Positions 41,278 through 50,452 are shown, counted from the first letter of the stretch. The stretch is 64,000 nt of DNA from Streptomyces griseoloalbus (GCA_014650015.1 BMUD01000006.1:195839-259838), one strand, 5' to 3'. Program-made: numbers and translations. Notes: generated by a model not told the origin, from the sequence alone.

Positions 41278-42651
41278 TCAGGCCCGGCCGGACGTGTCCG
41301 GCACGCAGCGCCCGTCCTCGGTGCGGTAGCTCCACCGCGCCCCGTCCCGTACGAGCTCCCGCACCGCCCGCACGAACCGCTCCACGTGCTCGTCGGGCGT
41401 CCCCGCGCCGAAGCTGACCCGGATGGCGTTGAGCGACTTCTCCCCGGGGGCCGCCTCGGGGGCGCCGCACTCGCCCTGGGCCTGCGGGTCACCGCCGAGC
41501 AGCGTGCGCACCAGCGGGTGCGCGCAGAACAGCCCGTCCCGTACGCCGATGCCGTACTCGGCGGACAGCGCGGCGGCGAAGTGGGAGCTGTTCCAGCCCT
41601 CGACGACGAAGGAGAGCACACCGACGCGCGGGGCGTCGTCCCCGAACAGGGACAGGAACCGCACCTCGGGAACGTCCGCGAGCCCTTCGCGCACCGCGCG
41701 GATCAGCTGCTCCTCGCGGGCGAGCAGGGTGTCGAATCCGGCCTCGGTGAGCGCCTTGCAGGCGGAGGCGATGGCGTGGGCGCCGATGACGTTGGGCGAG
41801 CCGGCCTCGTGGCGGGCGGCGCTGTCGTGCCACTCGACGTCCACTCCCCCGTCCGCGCGCCGGGTGACCCTGCGGCTGGCGCCGCCGCCCGCGAGGTAGG
41901 GCTCGGCCTCCCGCAGCCAGTCGGCGCGGCCGGCCAGCACACCGGAGCCGAACGGGGCGTACAGCTTGTGCCCGGAGAACGCCACCCAGTCGACGTCCAG
42001 GTCGCGGACGCTCACCGGGTGGTGCGGGGCGAGCTGGGCGGCGTCCAGCACGATCCGGGCACCGTGCGCGTGGGCGGCGGCGGCCAGTTCCCGTACGGGC
42101 CAGAGCTCGCCGGTGACGTTGGAGGCGCCGGTCACGCAGACCAGGGCCGGGCCGCGGGGGTCGCGGCCGGCGAGGACGCGCTCCAGGGTCTCCACGGCCT
42201 GCCGCGGGCTGTCGGGTGCGTCGAGGTAGGTGACACGGGCGTCGCGCCAGGGCAGCAGGGAGGCGTGGTGCTCGGTCTCGAAGACGAAGACCTCGCAGTC
42301 GCCGGGGAGCGCGGCGGCGAGCAGGTTGAGGGAGTCGGTGGTGGACCGGGTGAAGACCACCTGGTCCCCGGCGCGGCAGTCGAGGAACTCCGCGACGGTC
42401 CGGCGGGCGTTCTCGAACAGGTCGGTGGAGAGCTGGGAGAGGTAACCCGCGCCCCGGTGGACGCTGCCGTAGTACGGCGCGTACGCGGCGACGTCGTCCC
42501 ACACGCGCTGGAGTGCGGGGGCGCTGGCGGCGTAGTCGAGGGCGGCGTAGGTGACCTCGCCACCGGTGACGAGCGGGACGGTGACATCCTGTCCCAGAAC
42601 GGGCAGCGGGGCACAAACGGACTGGTCGGCGGCAGCGGTGGAGACGGACAT
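41278..42651 (-). CDS. Class V aminotransferase (SufS/Csd-like), SAM-IV-regulated
   Basis: This 457-residue PLP enzyme shows TRSTTDSLNLLAAALPGD, ETEHHASLLPW, VTGASNVTGELWPV, VLDAAQLAPHHPV and the PLP-lysine in VDWVAFSGHKLYAPFGSG. It is related to cysteine desulfurases and selenocysteine lyases. There is no obvious SufS-type active-site cysteine loop (GLFCAHPLVRTLLGG is the nearest Cys). The gene is preceded by a SAM-IV riboswitch, which points to sulfur amino-acid metabolism. ATG 42651 follows GGGAG by 7 nt. Exact reaction uncertain. Confidence 0.85.
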   Translation of the reverse strand: MSVSTAAADQSVCAPLPVLGQDVTVPLVTGGEVTYAALDYAASAPALQRVWDDVAAYAPYYGSVHRGAGYLSQLSTDLFENARRTVAEFLDCRAGDQVVFTRSTTDSLNLLAAALPGDCEVFVFETEHHASLLPWRDARVTYLDAPDSPRQAVETLERVLAGRDPRGPALVCVTGASNVTGELWPVRELAAAAHAHGARIVLDAAQLAPHHPVSVRDLDVDWVAFSGHKLYAPFGSGVLAGRADWLREAEPYLAGGGASRRVTRRADGGVDVEWHDSAARHEAGSPNVIGAHAIASACKALTEAGFDTLLAREEQLIRAVREGLADVPEVRFLSLFGDDAPRVGVLSFVVEGWNSSHFAAALSAEYGIGVRDGLFCAHPLVRTLLGGDPQAQGECGAPEAAPGEKSLNAIRVSFGAGTPDEHVERFVRAVRELVRDGARWSYRTEDGRCVPDTSGRA

Positions 42652-42795
42652 GACGGAACTCCCGGTGAGGCAGGCGGAATCCCCCGCGCGAGCGCTCGAC
42701 ACCAAGCACGGCGGGGAAGGAAAAAAGGGTGTGCGGAGGCGGGGCTCTGCGGCCCTATCGCATTCGCTTGCTCACGGAAGGCTCCTCGACGACCA

Positions 42796-42819
42796 GGACC
42801 CCTGGCTCGCGAGGGGTCC
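42796..42819 (-). terminator. Expression-platform hairpin of the SAM-IV riboswitch
   Basis: An 8-bp perfect stem (42796-42803 with 42812-42819, loop 42804-42811) overlaps the aptamer's 3' end and precedes the aminotransferase gene. It could be the terminator formed when SAM is bound. Confidence 0.5.
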
Positions 42820-42931
42820 GCGCTTGCCGTGCGCCTTGCTGCTCACGGCCTGGTCTTCACCCGGGGCACCCCGCCACGGACGGAGGGTTGCCGGACAGCC
42901 GGCCGGGGCCTGATGGCTGTCACTCATGACC
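42814..42931 (-). promoter_or_regulatory. SAM-IV riboswitch aptamer
   Basis: The minus strand matches the SAM-IV family, block by block: GGTCATGAGTG, CAGCC..CAGGCCCCGGCCGGC, TGTCCGGCAACCCTCC, GGCGGGGTGCCCCGGGTGA, AGACCAGGCC and GCAAGCGCGGACCCC. These follow the order seen in the Mycobacterium SAM-IV RNA whose structure is known. It lies about 160 nt upstream of the class V aminotransferase gene and is oriented with it. No folding was computed. Confidence 0.9.
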
Positions 42932-42957
42932 TGGACAGGAAGGTACGTGAAATGATC

Positions 42958-42993
42958 GATGTCCCGCAACCCGTATCCGGATCGCGGGACATC
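42958..42993 (-). terminator. trpD terminator
   Basis: A 10-bp perfect stem (42958-42967 with 42984-42993, 16-nt loop) lies 14 bp past the trpD stop and isolates the riboswitch transcript. Confidence 0.75.
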
Positions 42994-43006
42994 TCCCGGG
43001 GCGGCG

Positions 43007-44071
43007 CTACGCGTTGCTGACGGTCACCCAGCGCTCCAGGACCCGCTTGGCGGCCCCCGAGTCGATCGCCTCGGCCGCCTTCGCCATGCCGGCGCGGATC
43101 TGCTCCGTCAGGCTGCCGCCGCCCGGCTCCAGGGCGACCAGCGCCGCCGCCGAGTTCAGCAGCACCGCGTCCCGCACCGGACCCGGCTCGCCGTCCAGCA
43201 GCCGGCGGGCGACCTCGGCGTTGTAGGAGGCGTCGGCGCCGCGCAGGGCCTCCACGGGCACCAGCTCGATACCGACCTCGCGGGGGTCGAAGGTCTGCGC
43301 GTCGACCTTGCCGTCGCGGACCACCCACACCCGCGAGGTGGCGGTGGTGGTCAGCTCGTCCAGCCCGTCGTCGCCGCGGAACACCAGCGTGGAGTTGCCG
43401 CGTTCGGCGAAGACGCCGGCCATGATCGGGGCCATCCGCGGGTCGGCGACGCCGACCGCCTGTGCCCGTACGCGCGCCGGGTTGGCCAACGGGCCGAGGA
43501 AGTTGAAGACCGTGCGGATGCCCAGTTGTCCTCGCGCGGCGGCCACATGGCGCAGCGCCGGGTGGAACTTCACCGCGAAGCAGAAGGTGATCCCGGCCTC
43601 CTCGGCGACCTCGGCGACCCGTCGCGGGGTCAGCTCCAGATTGACGCCGAGCTTCTCCAGGACGTCGGAGGCGCCGGACGCGGAGGACGCGGCCCGGTTG
43701 CCGTGCTTGACGACCTTCGCGCCGGTGCCGGCCACGACGATCGAGGACATGGTGGAGATGTTCACCGTCTTCGCGCCGTCCCCGCCGGTGCCGACGATGT
43801 CGACGGTGGCCCCGGGCACCTCGATCACGTTGGCGTGGTCGTACAGCGCCCGCACGCAGCCGGTGATCTCCTCGACGGTCTCGCCCTTGGCCCGCAGGGA
43901 CACCGCGAACCCGGCGATCTGCGCGTCGGTCGCCTCACCGCGCATGATCAGGTCCATCGCCCAGGCGGTGTCGTCGGCGGACAGGTCCCGGCCGTCCAGC
44001 AGTCCGTTCAGCAGGGCGGGCCAGGAGCGGCCCGCCGCGGTGTCGCCTCCAGCGGGGGTCACAGCGCTCAT
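43007..44071 (-). CDS. trpD: Anthranilate phosphoribosyltransferase
   Basis: This 354-residue enzyme attaches phosphoribose to anthranilate in tryptophan synthesis. Landmarks: [20 protein letters not shown] (PRPP loop), [38 protein letters not shown] (substrate region), [20 protein letters not shown] and [16 protein letters not shown] 44071 has AGGAG 5 nt upstream. M. tuberculosis trpD (Rv2192c) also precedes the ctaE-qcr genes. It is transcribed in the same direction as qcrB but separated by a strong terminator. Confidence 0.96.
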   Translation of the reverse strand: MSAVTPAGGDTAAGRSWPALLNGLLDGRDLSADDTAWAMDLIMRGEATDAQIAGFAVSLRAKGETVEEITGCVRALYDHANVIEVPGATVDIVGTGGDGAKTVNISTMSSIVVAGTGAKVVKHGNRAASSASGASDVLEKLGVNLELTPRRVAEVAEEAGITFCFAVKFHPALRHVAAARGQLGIRTVFNFLGPLANPARVRAQAVGVADPRMAPIMAGVFAERGNSTLVFRGDDGLDELTTTATSRVWVVRDGKVDAQTFDPREVGIELVPVEALRGADASYNAEVARRLLDGEPGPVRDAVLLNSAAALVALEPGGGSLTEQIRAGMAKAAEAIDSGAAKRVLERWVTVSNA

Positions 44072-44144
44072 GGCCGCTCCTGATGGTCGTAGAAGAGTCG
44101 CGGGGACCGGAAGGGTCCCGCGACCCACCCTATCCAGGTCCGGG

Positions 44145-44193
44145 GACGGCGAAGGGCCCCCGTCCGCAGAACGGACGGGGGCCCTTCGCCGTC
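44145..44193 (-). terminator. Terminator of the qcrCAB genes
   Basis: A perfect 22-bp stem (44145-44166 with 44172-44193, 5-nt loop) lies 32 bp beyond the qcrB stop. It is among the strongest hairpins in the window. Confidence 0.85.
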
Positions 44194-44224
44194 GTGTGGC
44201 GACGTCGGTGAGGCGATCGGGTGA

Positions 44225-45886
44225 TCAGTGGTGGCCGTGGCCGCTCGTGATCTCCTTGTACTCCTCGACGGTCGGCTTCGGGATCTGGGCGTCCTCGCCG
44301 TAGTAGCCCTTGCTCAGCTTGGCGCGCAGCTTCTCGGTCGCCTTCACCTTGCGCTCGACACCGTTCTCGTCGACCGTCGGGCCGATCTCGACCGGCTTGT
44401 ACTGCTCGTGCGCGGTGAGGGTGTGCAGCTGCTCCTGGCTGAGCGGCTCGTGGACCTCGATGAACTCGCCGTGCGGCAGGCGCTTGATGATGCCCGACTC
44501 GCGGCCGTGCAGCACCTTGTCCTTGTCCCGGCGCTGCAGGCCGAGGCAGATCCGCTTGGTGACGATGAACGCCACGACCGGCGCCACGAAGAACGCGACC
44601 CGCACGAACCAGGTGATGGCGTTGATCGACAGGTGGAAGTGGGTGGCCCAGATGTCGTTGCCACCACCGACCAGGAGCACGAAGTACAGCGTGATCCAGG
44701 CGACGCCGAAGGCGGTGCGCGTCGGGGCGTTGCGCGGGCGGTCCAGGATGTGGTGCTCGCGCTTGTCGCCGGTGACCCAGGACTCGATGAACGGGTACAC
44801 CGCGATGGCGACCAGGACCAGCGGGAAGATCAGCAGCGGGATGAACACGCCCAGGACGAGCGTGTGGCCCCAGAAGTTGATCTCCCAGCCCGGCATGACA
44901 CGGATCAGGCCCTCGGAGAAGCCCATGTACCAGTCGGGCTGGGCGCCGGTGGAGACCATGTCCGGCCGGTACGGGCCGAGCGCCCAGATCGGGTTGATCG
45001 TGGCGATCGCCGAGATGGCCGCGAGTACACCGAAGACCAGGAAGAAGAAGCCTCCGGCCTTGGCCATGTACACCGGCAGCAGCGGCATGCCCACGACGTT
45101 CTTGTTGGTCTTGCCGGGGCCCGCGAACTGCGTGTGCTTGTGGTAGAAGACCAGGATCAGGTGGGCCACCACGAGGCCGAGCATGATGCCCGGCAGCAGC
45201 AGGACGTGGATCGAGAAGAACCTGGCCACGAAGTCGTCGCCGGGGAACTCGCCGCCGAACAGGAAGAACGAGAGGTACGTGCCGACGATCGGCACGGACA
45301 GGATCGCGCCCTCCATGAAGCGGATACCGGTGCCGGAGAGCAGGTCGTCCGGGAGCGAGTAGCCGGTGAAACCGGTGAACATGCCCAGGACGAACAGCAG
45401 GAAGCCGAACAGCCAGTTGATCTCACGCGGCTTGCGGAACGCGCCGGTGAAGAACACGCGCATCATGTGCACGAACATGCCGGCCAGGAAGACCAGCGCG
45501 GCCCAGTGGTGGATCTGCCGGATCAGCAGACCGCCGCGGACGTCGAAGCTGATGTCCAGCGTCGACTTGTAGGCCTCACTCATCAGCTGTCCCTGCAGCG
45601 GGACGTAGCTGCCGTGGTACTCCACCTCGTTCATCGACGGGTGGAAGAACAGCGTCAGGTACACACCCGTGAGGATGATGATGAGGAAGCTGTAGAGGCA
45701 GACCTCACCCAGCATGAACGACCAGTGGTCGGGGAAGATCTTGCGCATGTTGGCCTTGGCCAGGGAGTAGATCCCCAGCCGGCCGTCCGCCCAGTCGGCG
45801 ACGCGTTCGCCGGCCGGGGCTTTACCGCGCGAGCGGCCCGCCGCGTCAGCGGCCGGTGTGCCCGTGGTGGAGGTCGTAGTACTCAT
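44225..45886 (-). CDS. qcrB: Cytochrome bc1 complex subunit, cytochrome b (QcrB)
   Basis: This 553-residue membrane subunit oxidises menaquinol in the bc1 complex. It has GGLLIRQIHHWAALVFLAGM and RVFFTGAFRKPREINW (haem-ligand helices), RFFSIHVLLLPGIMLGLVVA with HLILVFYHKHT (second ligand pair), and the Q-site PDWYMGFSEGLIR (PDWY in place of PEWY). Actinobacterial QcrBs have a long C-terminal extension, seen here. It overlaps qcrA by 4 bp and is the last gene of ctaE-qcrC-qcrA-qcrB in the direction of transcription. Confidence 0.97.
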   Translation of the reverse strand: MSTTTSTTGTPAADAAGRSRGKAPAGERVADWADGRLGIYSLAKANMRKIFPDHWSFMLGEVCLYSFLIIILTGVYLTLFFHPSMNEVEYHGSYVPLQGQLMSEAYKSTLDISFDVRGGLLIRQIHHWAALVFLAGMFVHMMRVFFTGAFRKPREINWLFGFLLFVLGMFTGFTGYSLPDDLLSGTGIRFMEGAILSVPIVGTYLSFFLFGGEFPGDDFVARFFSIHVLLLPGIMLGLVVAHLILVFYHKHTQFAGPGKTNKNVVGMPLLPVYMAKAGGFFFLVFGVLAAISAIATINPIWALGPYRPDMVSTGAQPDWYMGFSEGLIRVMPGWEINFWGHTLVLGVFIPLLIFPLVLVAIAVYPFIESWVTGDKREHHILDRPRNAPTRTAFGVAWITLYFVLLVGGGNDIWATHFHLSINAITWFVRVAFFVAPVVAFIVTKRICLGLQRRDKDKVLHGRESGIIKRLPHGEFIEVHEPLSQEQLHTLTAHEQYKPVEIGPTVDENGVERKVKATEKLRAKLSKGYYGEDAQIPKPTVEEYKEITSGHGHH

Positions 45887-46941
45887 CCGCGCTCCCAGAA
45901 GGCAGGACCGACAGGCTCGTCGAAGTCGCCGAGCGCTTCGAGGTAGCCCTCGTCGTTCACGCCGATGCGCAGCTGCGGCAGGGCGTGACCGGCGGGACCG
46001 AAGATCACCCGGGCACCGTCGGCGAGGTCGAAGGTGGACTGGTGACAGGGGCACAGCGCGTGGTGCGTCTGCTGCTCGTACAGCGAGATCGGGCAACCGA
46101 CGTGGGTGCAGATCTTCGAGTACGCGACGATGCCCTCGTGCGACCACTCGAGCTGGCGCTTGTCCTTGATGTCGTCCGGCTGGATACGGACCAGCATCAG
46201 GGCGGCCTTGGCGATCTCGGTCTGGAACTCGTGGTCGTGCTCCTCCAGGCCCTCGGGCTTGGCGAAGGTCAGCGAGCCCACGATGATGTCGGACGGCCGC
46301 ATCGGCTCGTTCGTGTTCATGTTCACGAGCAGCTTGCCCTTGGACCACAGGGTGTGGCGCAGCTTGGTGCCGGGCAGCGGCCCGAGGTCACGCAGCAGCA
46401 CCACGCCGGAGAGCGGGAACAGGGCGAGCGCGCCGAACATCGTGTTGCGGATCAGCTTGCGGCGGCCGAGCGCCGACTCCTTGGCACCCTGGCGGAAGTC
46501 GTCCATGACCTTCGCCCGGACCTCGGAAGGTGCCTCGATCGGGTGCCGCTCGTCGGCGAGCTCCTGGTCCGACATCAGCGTGCGGGCCCAGTGGACCGCG
46601 CCGGCGCCGATGGCGAACAGGGCGACACCGAGGGTCATGCCGAGCGCGAAGTTCAGCGCGCTGAGGTGACCGAGCGGGAAGATGTAGACCGACCTGTCGA
46701 CCGGGATCGTCACGTAGGACGCGATGAAGGCGACGGTGGCCAGCATCGACAGCGTGAACAGCAGGGCGACCGTGCGCTCGGACCGCTTGGCGGCCCGCTC
46801 GTCGATGTCCTGGATCCGGTGCTCGTGGGGCGGCAGGCCCGGGTCGGCGAACGGGTTCTTCTCGTCCGCGACGCGTACCGCGCCGTGTGCGGTGCCCTGC
46901 TCAGCGGGCAGGTTCTCTTCGGGAATGTCTTGGCTACTCAT
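45883..46941 (-). CDS. qcrA: Rieske iron-sulfur subunit (QcrA)
   Basis: This 352-residue subunit has three transmembrane helices near the N-terminus (VALLFTLSMLATVAFIASYV, ALNFALGMTLGVALFAIGAG and a third at FGALALFPLSGVVLL) and a C-terminal Rieske domain with both cluster loops, KICTHVGCPISLYE and ALCPCHQSTFDLADG. It passes electrons from menaquinol to cytochrome c1 in QcrC. ATG 46941 was chosen; it overlaps the qcrC stop by 4 bp and ends overlapping qcrB. Confidence 0.97.
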   Translation of the reverse strand: MSSQDIPEENLPAEQGTAHGAVRVADEKNPFADPGLPPHEHRIQDIDERAAKRSERTVALLFTLSMLATVAFIASYVTIPVDRSVYIFPLGHLSALNFALGMTLGVALFAIGAGAVHWARTLMSDQELADERHPIEAPSEVRAKVMDDFRQGAKESALGRRKLIRNTMFGALALFPLSGVVLLRDLGPLPGTKLRHTLWSKGKLLVNMNTNEPMRPSDIIVGSLTFAKPEGLEEHDHEFQTEIAKAALMLVRIQPDDIKDKRQLEWSHEGIVAYSKICTHVGCPISLYEQQTHHALCPCHQSTFDLADGARVIFGPAGHALPQLRIGVNDEGYLEALGDFDEPVGPAFWERG

Positions 46942-47750
46942 GACTTCTTGGCCTTTGCGGTCCGAGCGGCGACCCAGACGGCGACCGCGATCAGCGCGCC
47001 CAGTCCGAAGACCCACGCGAACAGCCCCTCCGAGACCGGGCCGAGGCCGCCCAGCTCCAGGCCGCCGGGGCTCTCGGTCTCTTCGCCGTTGACCGCGTGC
47101 AGGTACGCGATGATGTCCTTCTTATTCTGCTCCGACAGCGTGCTGTCGGGGAAGGAGGGCATGTTCTGCGGGCCGGTGAGCATGGCCTCGTAGATGTGCT
47201 TGGGGGTGACGTCCTCGAGGGTCGGGGCGTACTTGCCGTGCGTGAGCGCACCGCCCTTACCGGTGAAGTTGTGGCACTGCGCGCAGTTGTTGCGGAACAG
47301 CTCACCGCCCTTGGCGATGTCGGCACCCTGGGGGCCGTACTGCTGCTCGGTCGGAACGGCCGGGCCGGCGCCCAGGGAGGCGATGTACGCCGCCAGCTGG
47401 TCGATCTCGGCCTGGCTGTAGATGTTCTTCTTGCGCGGGACCTGCGCGCCCTGCGAGGTGGCGGCCGGCATGCGGCCGGTGCTCACCTGGAAGTCGACGG
47501 CCGCGGCGCCCACGCCCACCAGGCTCGGGCCGTCGGACGTGCCCTGACCGCCGGTGCCGTGGCAGCTGGCGCAGCCGACCGAGTAGAGCTTCTTGCCCTC
47601 CTCGATCGTGAGGGACTGGGCAGTTTCGTCGGCCTGTGCCTTGCCCGCGGGTGCGAACACGGCGTACAGCCCCCCGGTGCATGCCAGCGCGAGGAGTAGG
47701 ACGACGAGCGCCGCCATCGGGTGGCGTCGTCGTGCGGAGAGCTTTTTCAC
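46938..47750 (-). CDS. qcrC: Dihaem cytochrome c subunit (QcrC)
   Basis: This 270-residue subunit has an N-terminal signal/anchor helix (PMAALVVLLLALACTGGLYA), two haem-binding motifs, CASCHGTGGQG and CAQCHNFTGKGG, and a C-terminal anchor (FAWVFGLGALIAVAVWVA). The dihaem form replaces soluble cytochrome c in actinobacteria, bridging directly to the aa3 oxidase. GTG at 47748-47750 follows a GGGGTAAT sequence. It overlaps qcrA by 4 bp. It lies 81 bp downstream of ctaE. Confidence 0.97.
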   Translation of the reverse strand: MKKLSARRRHPMAALVVLLLALACTGGLYAVFAPAGKAQADETAQSLTIEEGKKLYSVGCASCHGTGGQGTSDGPSLVGVGAAAVDFQVSTGRMPAATSQGAQVPRKKNIYSQAEIDQLAAYIASLGAGPAVPTEQQYGPQGADIAKGGELFRNNCAQCHNFTGKGGALTHGKYAPTLEDVTPKHIYEAMLTGPQNMPSFPDSTLSEQNKKDIIAYLHAVNGEETESPGGLELGGLGPVSEGLFAWVFGLGALIAVAVWVAARTAKAKKS

Positions 47751-47831
47751 GGATTACCCCGGTGTCAGGATCTTCTGCGTCGATGCTTCTGGTTGGTGCG
47801 CCGCTTCGAGCGCGCGCGGGTGTGGGCCCGG

Positions 47832-48443
47832 CTACTTGATCATGTAGATCGTGGCGAAGAGGCCGATCCAGACGACATCGACGAAGTGCCAGTAGTAGGA
47901 CACGACGATGGCCGCGGTCGCCTGCTCGTGGGTGAACCTCCGAGCCGCGTAGGTCCGGCCCAGGACCAGCAGGAAGGCGATGAGACCGCCCGTCACGTGC
48001 AGGCCGTGGAAGCCGGTGGTCAGGTAGAAGACCGAGCCGTACGGGTCGGAGGAGAGGGACAGGCCCTCGTGCTTGACCAGCTCGGTGTACTCGAAGACCT
48101 GACCGCCGATGAAGATCGCACCCATGATGAAGGTGACGATGAACCACATCCGGAGCTTCTTCACGTCACCGCGCTCGGCGGCGAAGACGCCGAGCTGGCA
48201 GGTGAGCGAGGAGAGCACCAGGATCGTGGTGTTCGTCGCCGAGAACGGGAAGTTCAGGGTGTCGGCCTTCTCGGCCCAGAACTCCGGACCGGTCACCGAT
48301 CGCAGGGTGAAGTACATCGCGAAGAGGGCCGCGAAGAACATCAGCTCGGAACTCAGCCAGATGATGGTTCCGACGCTGGTGAGGTTCGGTCGGTTGACCG
48401 ACGGGTGCGCGTGCCCGGTATCTACTGTCGTTGCTGTCGCCAC
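47832..48443 (-). CDS. ctaE: Cytochrome c oxidase subunit III (CtaE)
   Basis: This 203-residue membrane subunit has five helices and family motifs [56 protein letters not shown] and [18 protein letters not shown]. It stabilises subunit I of the aa3 oxidase. The GTG at 48443 lies 6 nt after CATAAT, a good -10, so the gene is leaderless; the longer upstream reading frame is not needed. It is the first gene of ctaE-qcrCAB. Confidence 0.96.
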   Translation of the reverse strand: MATATTVDTGHAHPSVNRPNLTSVGTIIWLSSELMFFAALFAMYFTLRSVTGPEFWAEKADTLNFPFSATNTTILVLSSLTCQLGVFAAERGDVKKLRMWFIVTFIMGAIFIGGQVFEYTELVKHEGLSLSSDPYGSVFYLTTGFHGLHVTGGLIAFLLVLGRTYAARRFTHEQATAAIVVSYYWHFVDVVWIGLFATIYMIK

Positions 48444-48449
48444 GCCGAC

Positions 48450-48455
48450 ATTATG
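48450..48455 (-). promoter_or_regulatory. -10 element of leaderless ctaE (CATAAT)
   Basis: CATAAT on the minus strand lies 6 nt before the ctaE GTG. It is close to the TATAAT consensus and fixes the start of the respiratory gene cluster transcript. Confidence 0.6.
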
Positions 48456-48658
48456 TCGGTCGCTTATCCCGCCCTCACTCCCGGGGGTGCCGTTCGGTGT
48501 GTTCGCCCGTCCTGTACTGCCCGGATGGCCCACCGGACGCCCCTTCGAAGCCGTGTCCGAACCAGTGTTGACAAGCGGTCCGAGGGGGTAGCATCCGCGC
48601 CATCGGTACCCGAAGTTCCCGACAGAGCCGTGCCCTCTCTCTTACGCGTGGAGGAACA

Positions 48659-49060
48659 ATGCAGGCGACCGCCACGGTGCTGGTCTACAGCGACGACGCC
48701 AACACCCGGGAGCAGGTGCGGCTGGCCACCGGGCGGCGGCCGGCGCCGGACGTGCCCGTCGTGGAGTTCGTGGAGTGCGCGACCCCGGCCGCCGTGCTCA
48801 CGGAGCTGGACCGGGGCGGCATCGACGTCTGTGTGCTGGACGGCGAGGCCGTGCCGATGGGCGGCATGGGGCTGTGCCGCCAGATCAAGGACGAGGTCTT
48901 CAACTGCCCGCCGGTGCTGTTGCTGATCGGGCGGCCGCAGGATGCGTGGCTGGCGACGTGGAGCCGCGCGGAGGCCGCGGTCACCTTGCCGGTGGAGCCG
49001 GTGGAGTTCGCCTCCGCGCTGGCGGCCCTGCTGCGGCAGAAGTTCTTGCAGAGCGCCTAG
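48659..49060 (+). CDS. Stand-alone degenerate receiver-like protein
   Basis: This 133-residue protein has a receiver-like fold: TATVLVYSDDANTREQVRLA (acidic pocket), the phosphoacceptor-like aspartate in DVCVLDGEAVPMGGMGLCRQ, then PPVLLLIGRPQDAW and VTLPVEPVEFASAL. The conserved lysine of true receivers is absent (TLPVEP), and there is no output domain. It may act as a phosphorylation-independent adaptor. ATG 48659 follows GGAGG. It is divergent from ctaE, so a link with respiration is possible but unproven. Confidence 0.85.
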   Translation: MQATATVLVYSDDANTREQVRLATGRRPAPDVPVVEFVECATPAAVLTELDRGGIDVCVLDGEAVPMGGMGLCRQIKDEVFNCPPVLLLIGRPQDAWLATWSRAEAAVTLPVEPVEFASALAALLRQKFLQSA

Positions 49061-49074
49061 GAGCTCGGTGCGTG

Positions 49075-49155
49075 CCGCGGCGGGCGCGGGGCCGTCGCGG
49101 CTTCCCGCGCCCCCGCGGCAAAGCCGCACATCGCCACGGCCCCCGCGCCCTCTGG
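49075..49155. repeat. Dispersed GC-rich palindromic intergenic element (copy 2)
   Basis: CGGCGGGCGCGGGGCCGTCG, then CGCGCCCCCGCGGCAAAGCC, lies between the receiver gene and the L,D-transpeptidase gene. It resembles the elements at 26311, 53860 and 55325 and may act as a bidirectional terminator. Confidence 0.4.
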
Positions 49156-49159
49156 GGGG

Positions 49160-50440
49160 TCACACCGCCGTCGGCCTCAGACGTGCCGCCTCCTGGGGGT
49201 TCGGGGACGTGTCGGCAGTCAGGGCGCTGCCCGCCTGCCAATGGGTCCAGTCCAGGTTCCAGTCGCCGTAACCGTTGCCGAAGGGCTCCATGGTGCGGCC
49301 GGCCGAGTTCACCACCTCGACGACGTCGCCCTCACGGACGGTGTCGAAGAACCACTGCGCGTTGTCGGTGTTCATGCCCACGCAGCCATGGCTGACGTTG
49401 GCGAAGCCCTGGGAGCCGACGGACCACGGGGCGGCGTGGACGTACTCGCCGCTCCAGGTCACCCGGGTGGCGAAGTGGACGTCCATGTCGTACGACTCGG
49501 CGGAGCCCTCGGCGATGCCGACGGTGCTGCTGCGCATACGTACGAGGCGTTCCTTGGCGAGGACGACCTTGACGCCGTTGCGGGTCTCGAAGCCGGGCTT
49601 GCCGGTGGTGACGGCGATCTGCTTGATCACCTCGTCGTTCTTGTAGACCGTCAGCTGGTGCGTGGCGGCGTCGGTGACGGCTATCACCCGGTCGCCGGTG
49701 CGGATCGTCAGGGGCTCGGCCGTGCCGCCCCGGAGCCGGTCGTTGATCTTGATTCCCTCCAGGGTGCTGCGCACGCTGACGGTGGCGTGGGCGGGCCAGT
49801 AGTCCTGGGGACGGTAGTGCAGCTTCTTGTCGTCCACCCAGTGCCAGGTGCCGGTCACGGCGGGCGTGGATTCGACCTTCAGGGCGCGTTCCACCACGGC
49901 CCGCTGGGCGCGGTCCTCGACGGGTGCGTCCAGCTCGGCGGTGAGGGGCTGGCCGACGCCGTAGGTGCCCGCCTTGGGCCCGAAGGTGACGCCCAGGGGC
50001 TTGGTCGTGGCGGGCTTGCCGGTGGTGAAGGTGAGGACCTTGCGGCCGGGTGCCCCGTCCTCGTCCTCGGTGCTCACCCGGACCGTGTACCGGGCGTTGG
50101 CGGCGAGCGGTGAGGTGCTGTGCCAGCGGCTGCCGTCGGCGGCCAGTTCGCCCGCCACGTGGCGGCCGGAGGCGTCCAGGGCGGTGACGTCCGTGATGCG
50201 CCCGTCGGAGTCCTCGGCGACGACTTCCAGGGGCTTGTCGGGGTCGGCCCGCTTGCCCGCGTCGACGGATCCGCCGAAGGAGATCTGGTCCGCCGCGTCG
50301 TACGGCTCGGCGGACAGCGGGCTGCCGTCCGACACGCAGCCGGTGGCGCCCGCGCCGAGGGCGATCACCAGCAGCGTGCAGCCGACGACGCGGCTCCCGC
50401 GGCCGGCGCCCGCCCCACGAGGGGACTCTGTGTGTCTCAT
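49160..50440 (-). CDS. L,D-transpeptidase lipoprotein (YkuD family)
   Basis: This 426-residue lipoprotein has the lipobox GAGATGCVSDGS (Cys about 35), two Ig-like domains (about 45-250) and a catalytic YkuD domain (about 255-385). The nucleophile motif is SHGCVGMNTDNAQWFFD. Such enzymes form 3-3 cross-links in peptidoglycan and are targets of carbapenems. ATG 50440 has TAGCGT 6 nt upstream, so it is leaderless. It separates ctaE-qcr from ctaCDF; whether the two are functionally linked is unknown. Confidence 0.93.
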   Translation of the reverse strand: MRHTESPRGAGAGRGSRVVGCTLLVIALGAGATGCVSDGSPLSAEPYDAADQISFGGSVDAGKRADPDKPLEVVAEDSDGRITDVTALDASGRHVAGELAADGSRWHSTSPLAANARYTVRVSTEDEDGAPGRKVLTFTTGKPATTKPLGVTFGPKAGTYGVGQPLTAELDAPVEDRAQRAVVERALKVESTPAVTGTWHWVDDKKLHYRPQDYWPAHATVSVRSTLEGIKINDRLRGGTAEPLTIRTGDRVIAVTDAATHQLTVYKNDEVIKQIAVTTGKPGFETRNGVKVVLAKERLVRMRSSTVGIAEGSAESYDMDVHFATRVTWSGEYVHAAPWSVGSQGFANVSHGCVGMNTDNAQWFFDTVREGDVVEVVNSAGRTMEPFGNGYGDWNLDWTHWQAGSALTADTSPNPQEAARLRPTAV

Positions 50441-50446
50441 GGCCTC

Positions 50447-50452
50447 ACGCTA
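50447..50452 (-). promoter_or_regulatory. -10 element of the leaderless L,D-transpeptidase gene (TAGCGT)
   Basis: TAGCGT on the minus strand ends 6 nt before the ATG at 50440. Confidence 0.5.

Noticed and set aside
41278-42651. SufS as the name of the SAM-IV-regulated aminotransferase
   Set aside because: The active-site cysteine loop of SufS is not clear, and the SUF operon is not nearby, so only a family call is given.
44228-45946. 572-codon forward frame over qcrB
   Set aside because: Antisense shadow of cytochrome b; product is Arg/Asp/His-rich and without domains.
48568-48594. Sigma-70-type promoter TTGACA...TAGCAT before the receiver-like gene
   Set aside because: The spacing is 15 bp, shorter than usual, so it was not listed as a promoter.
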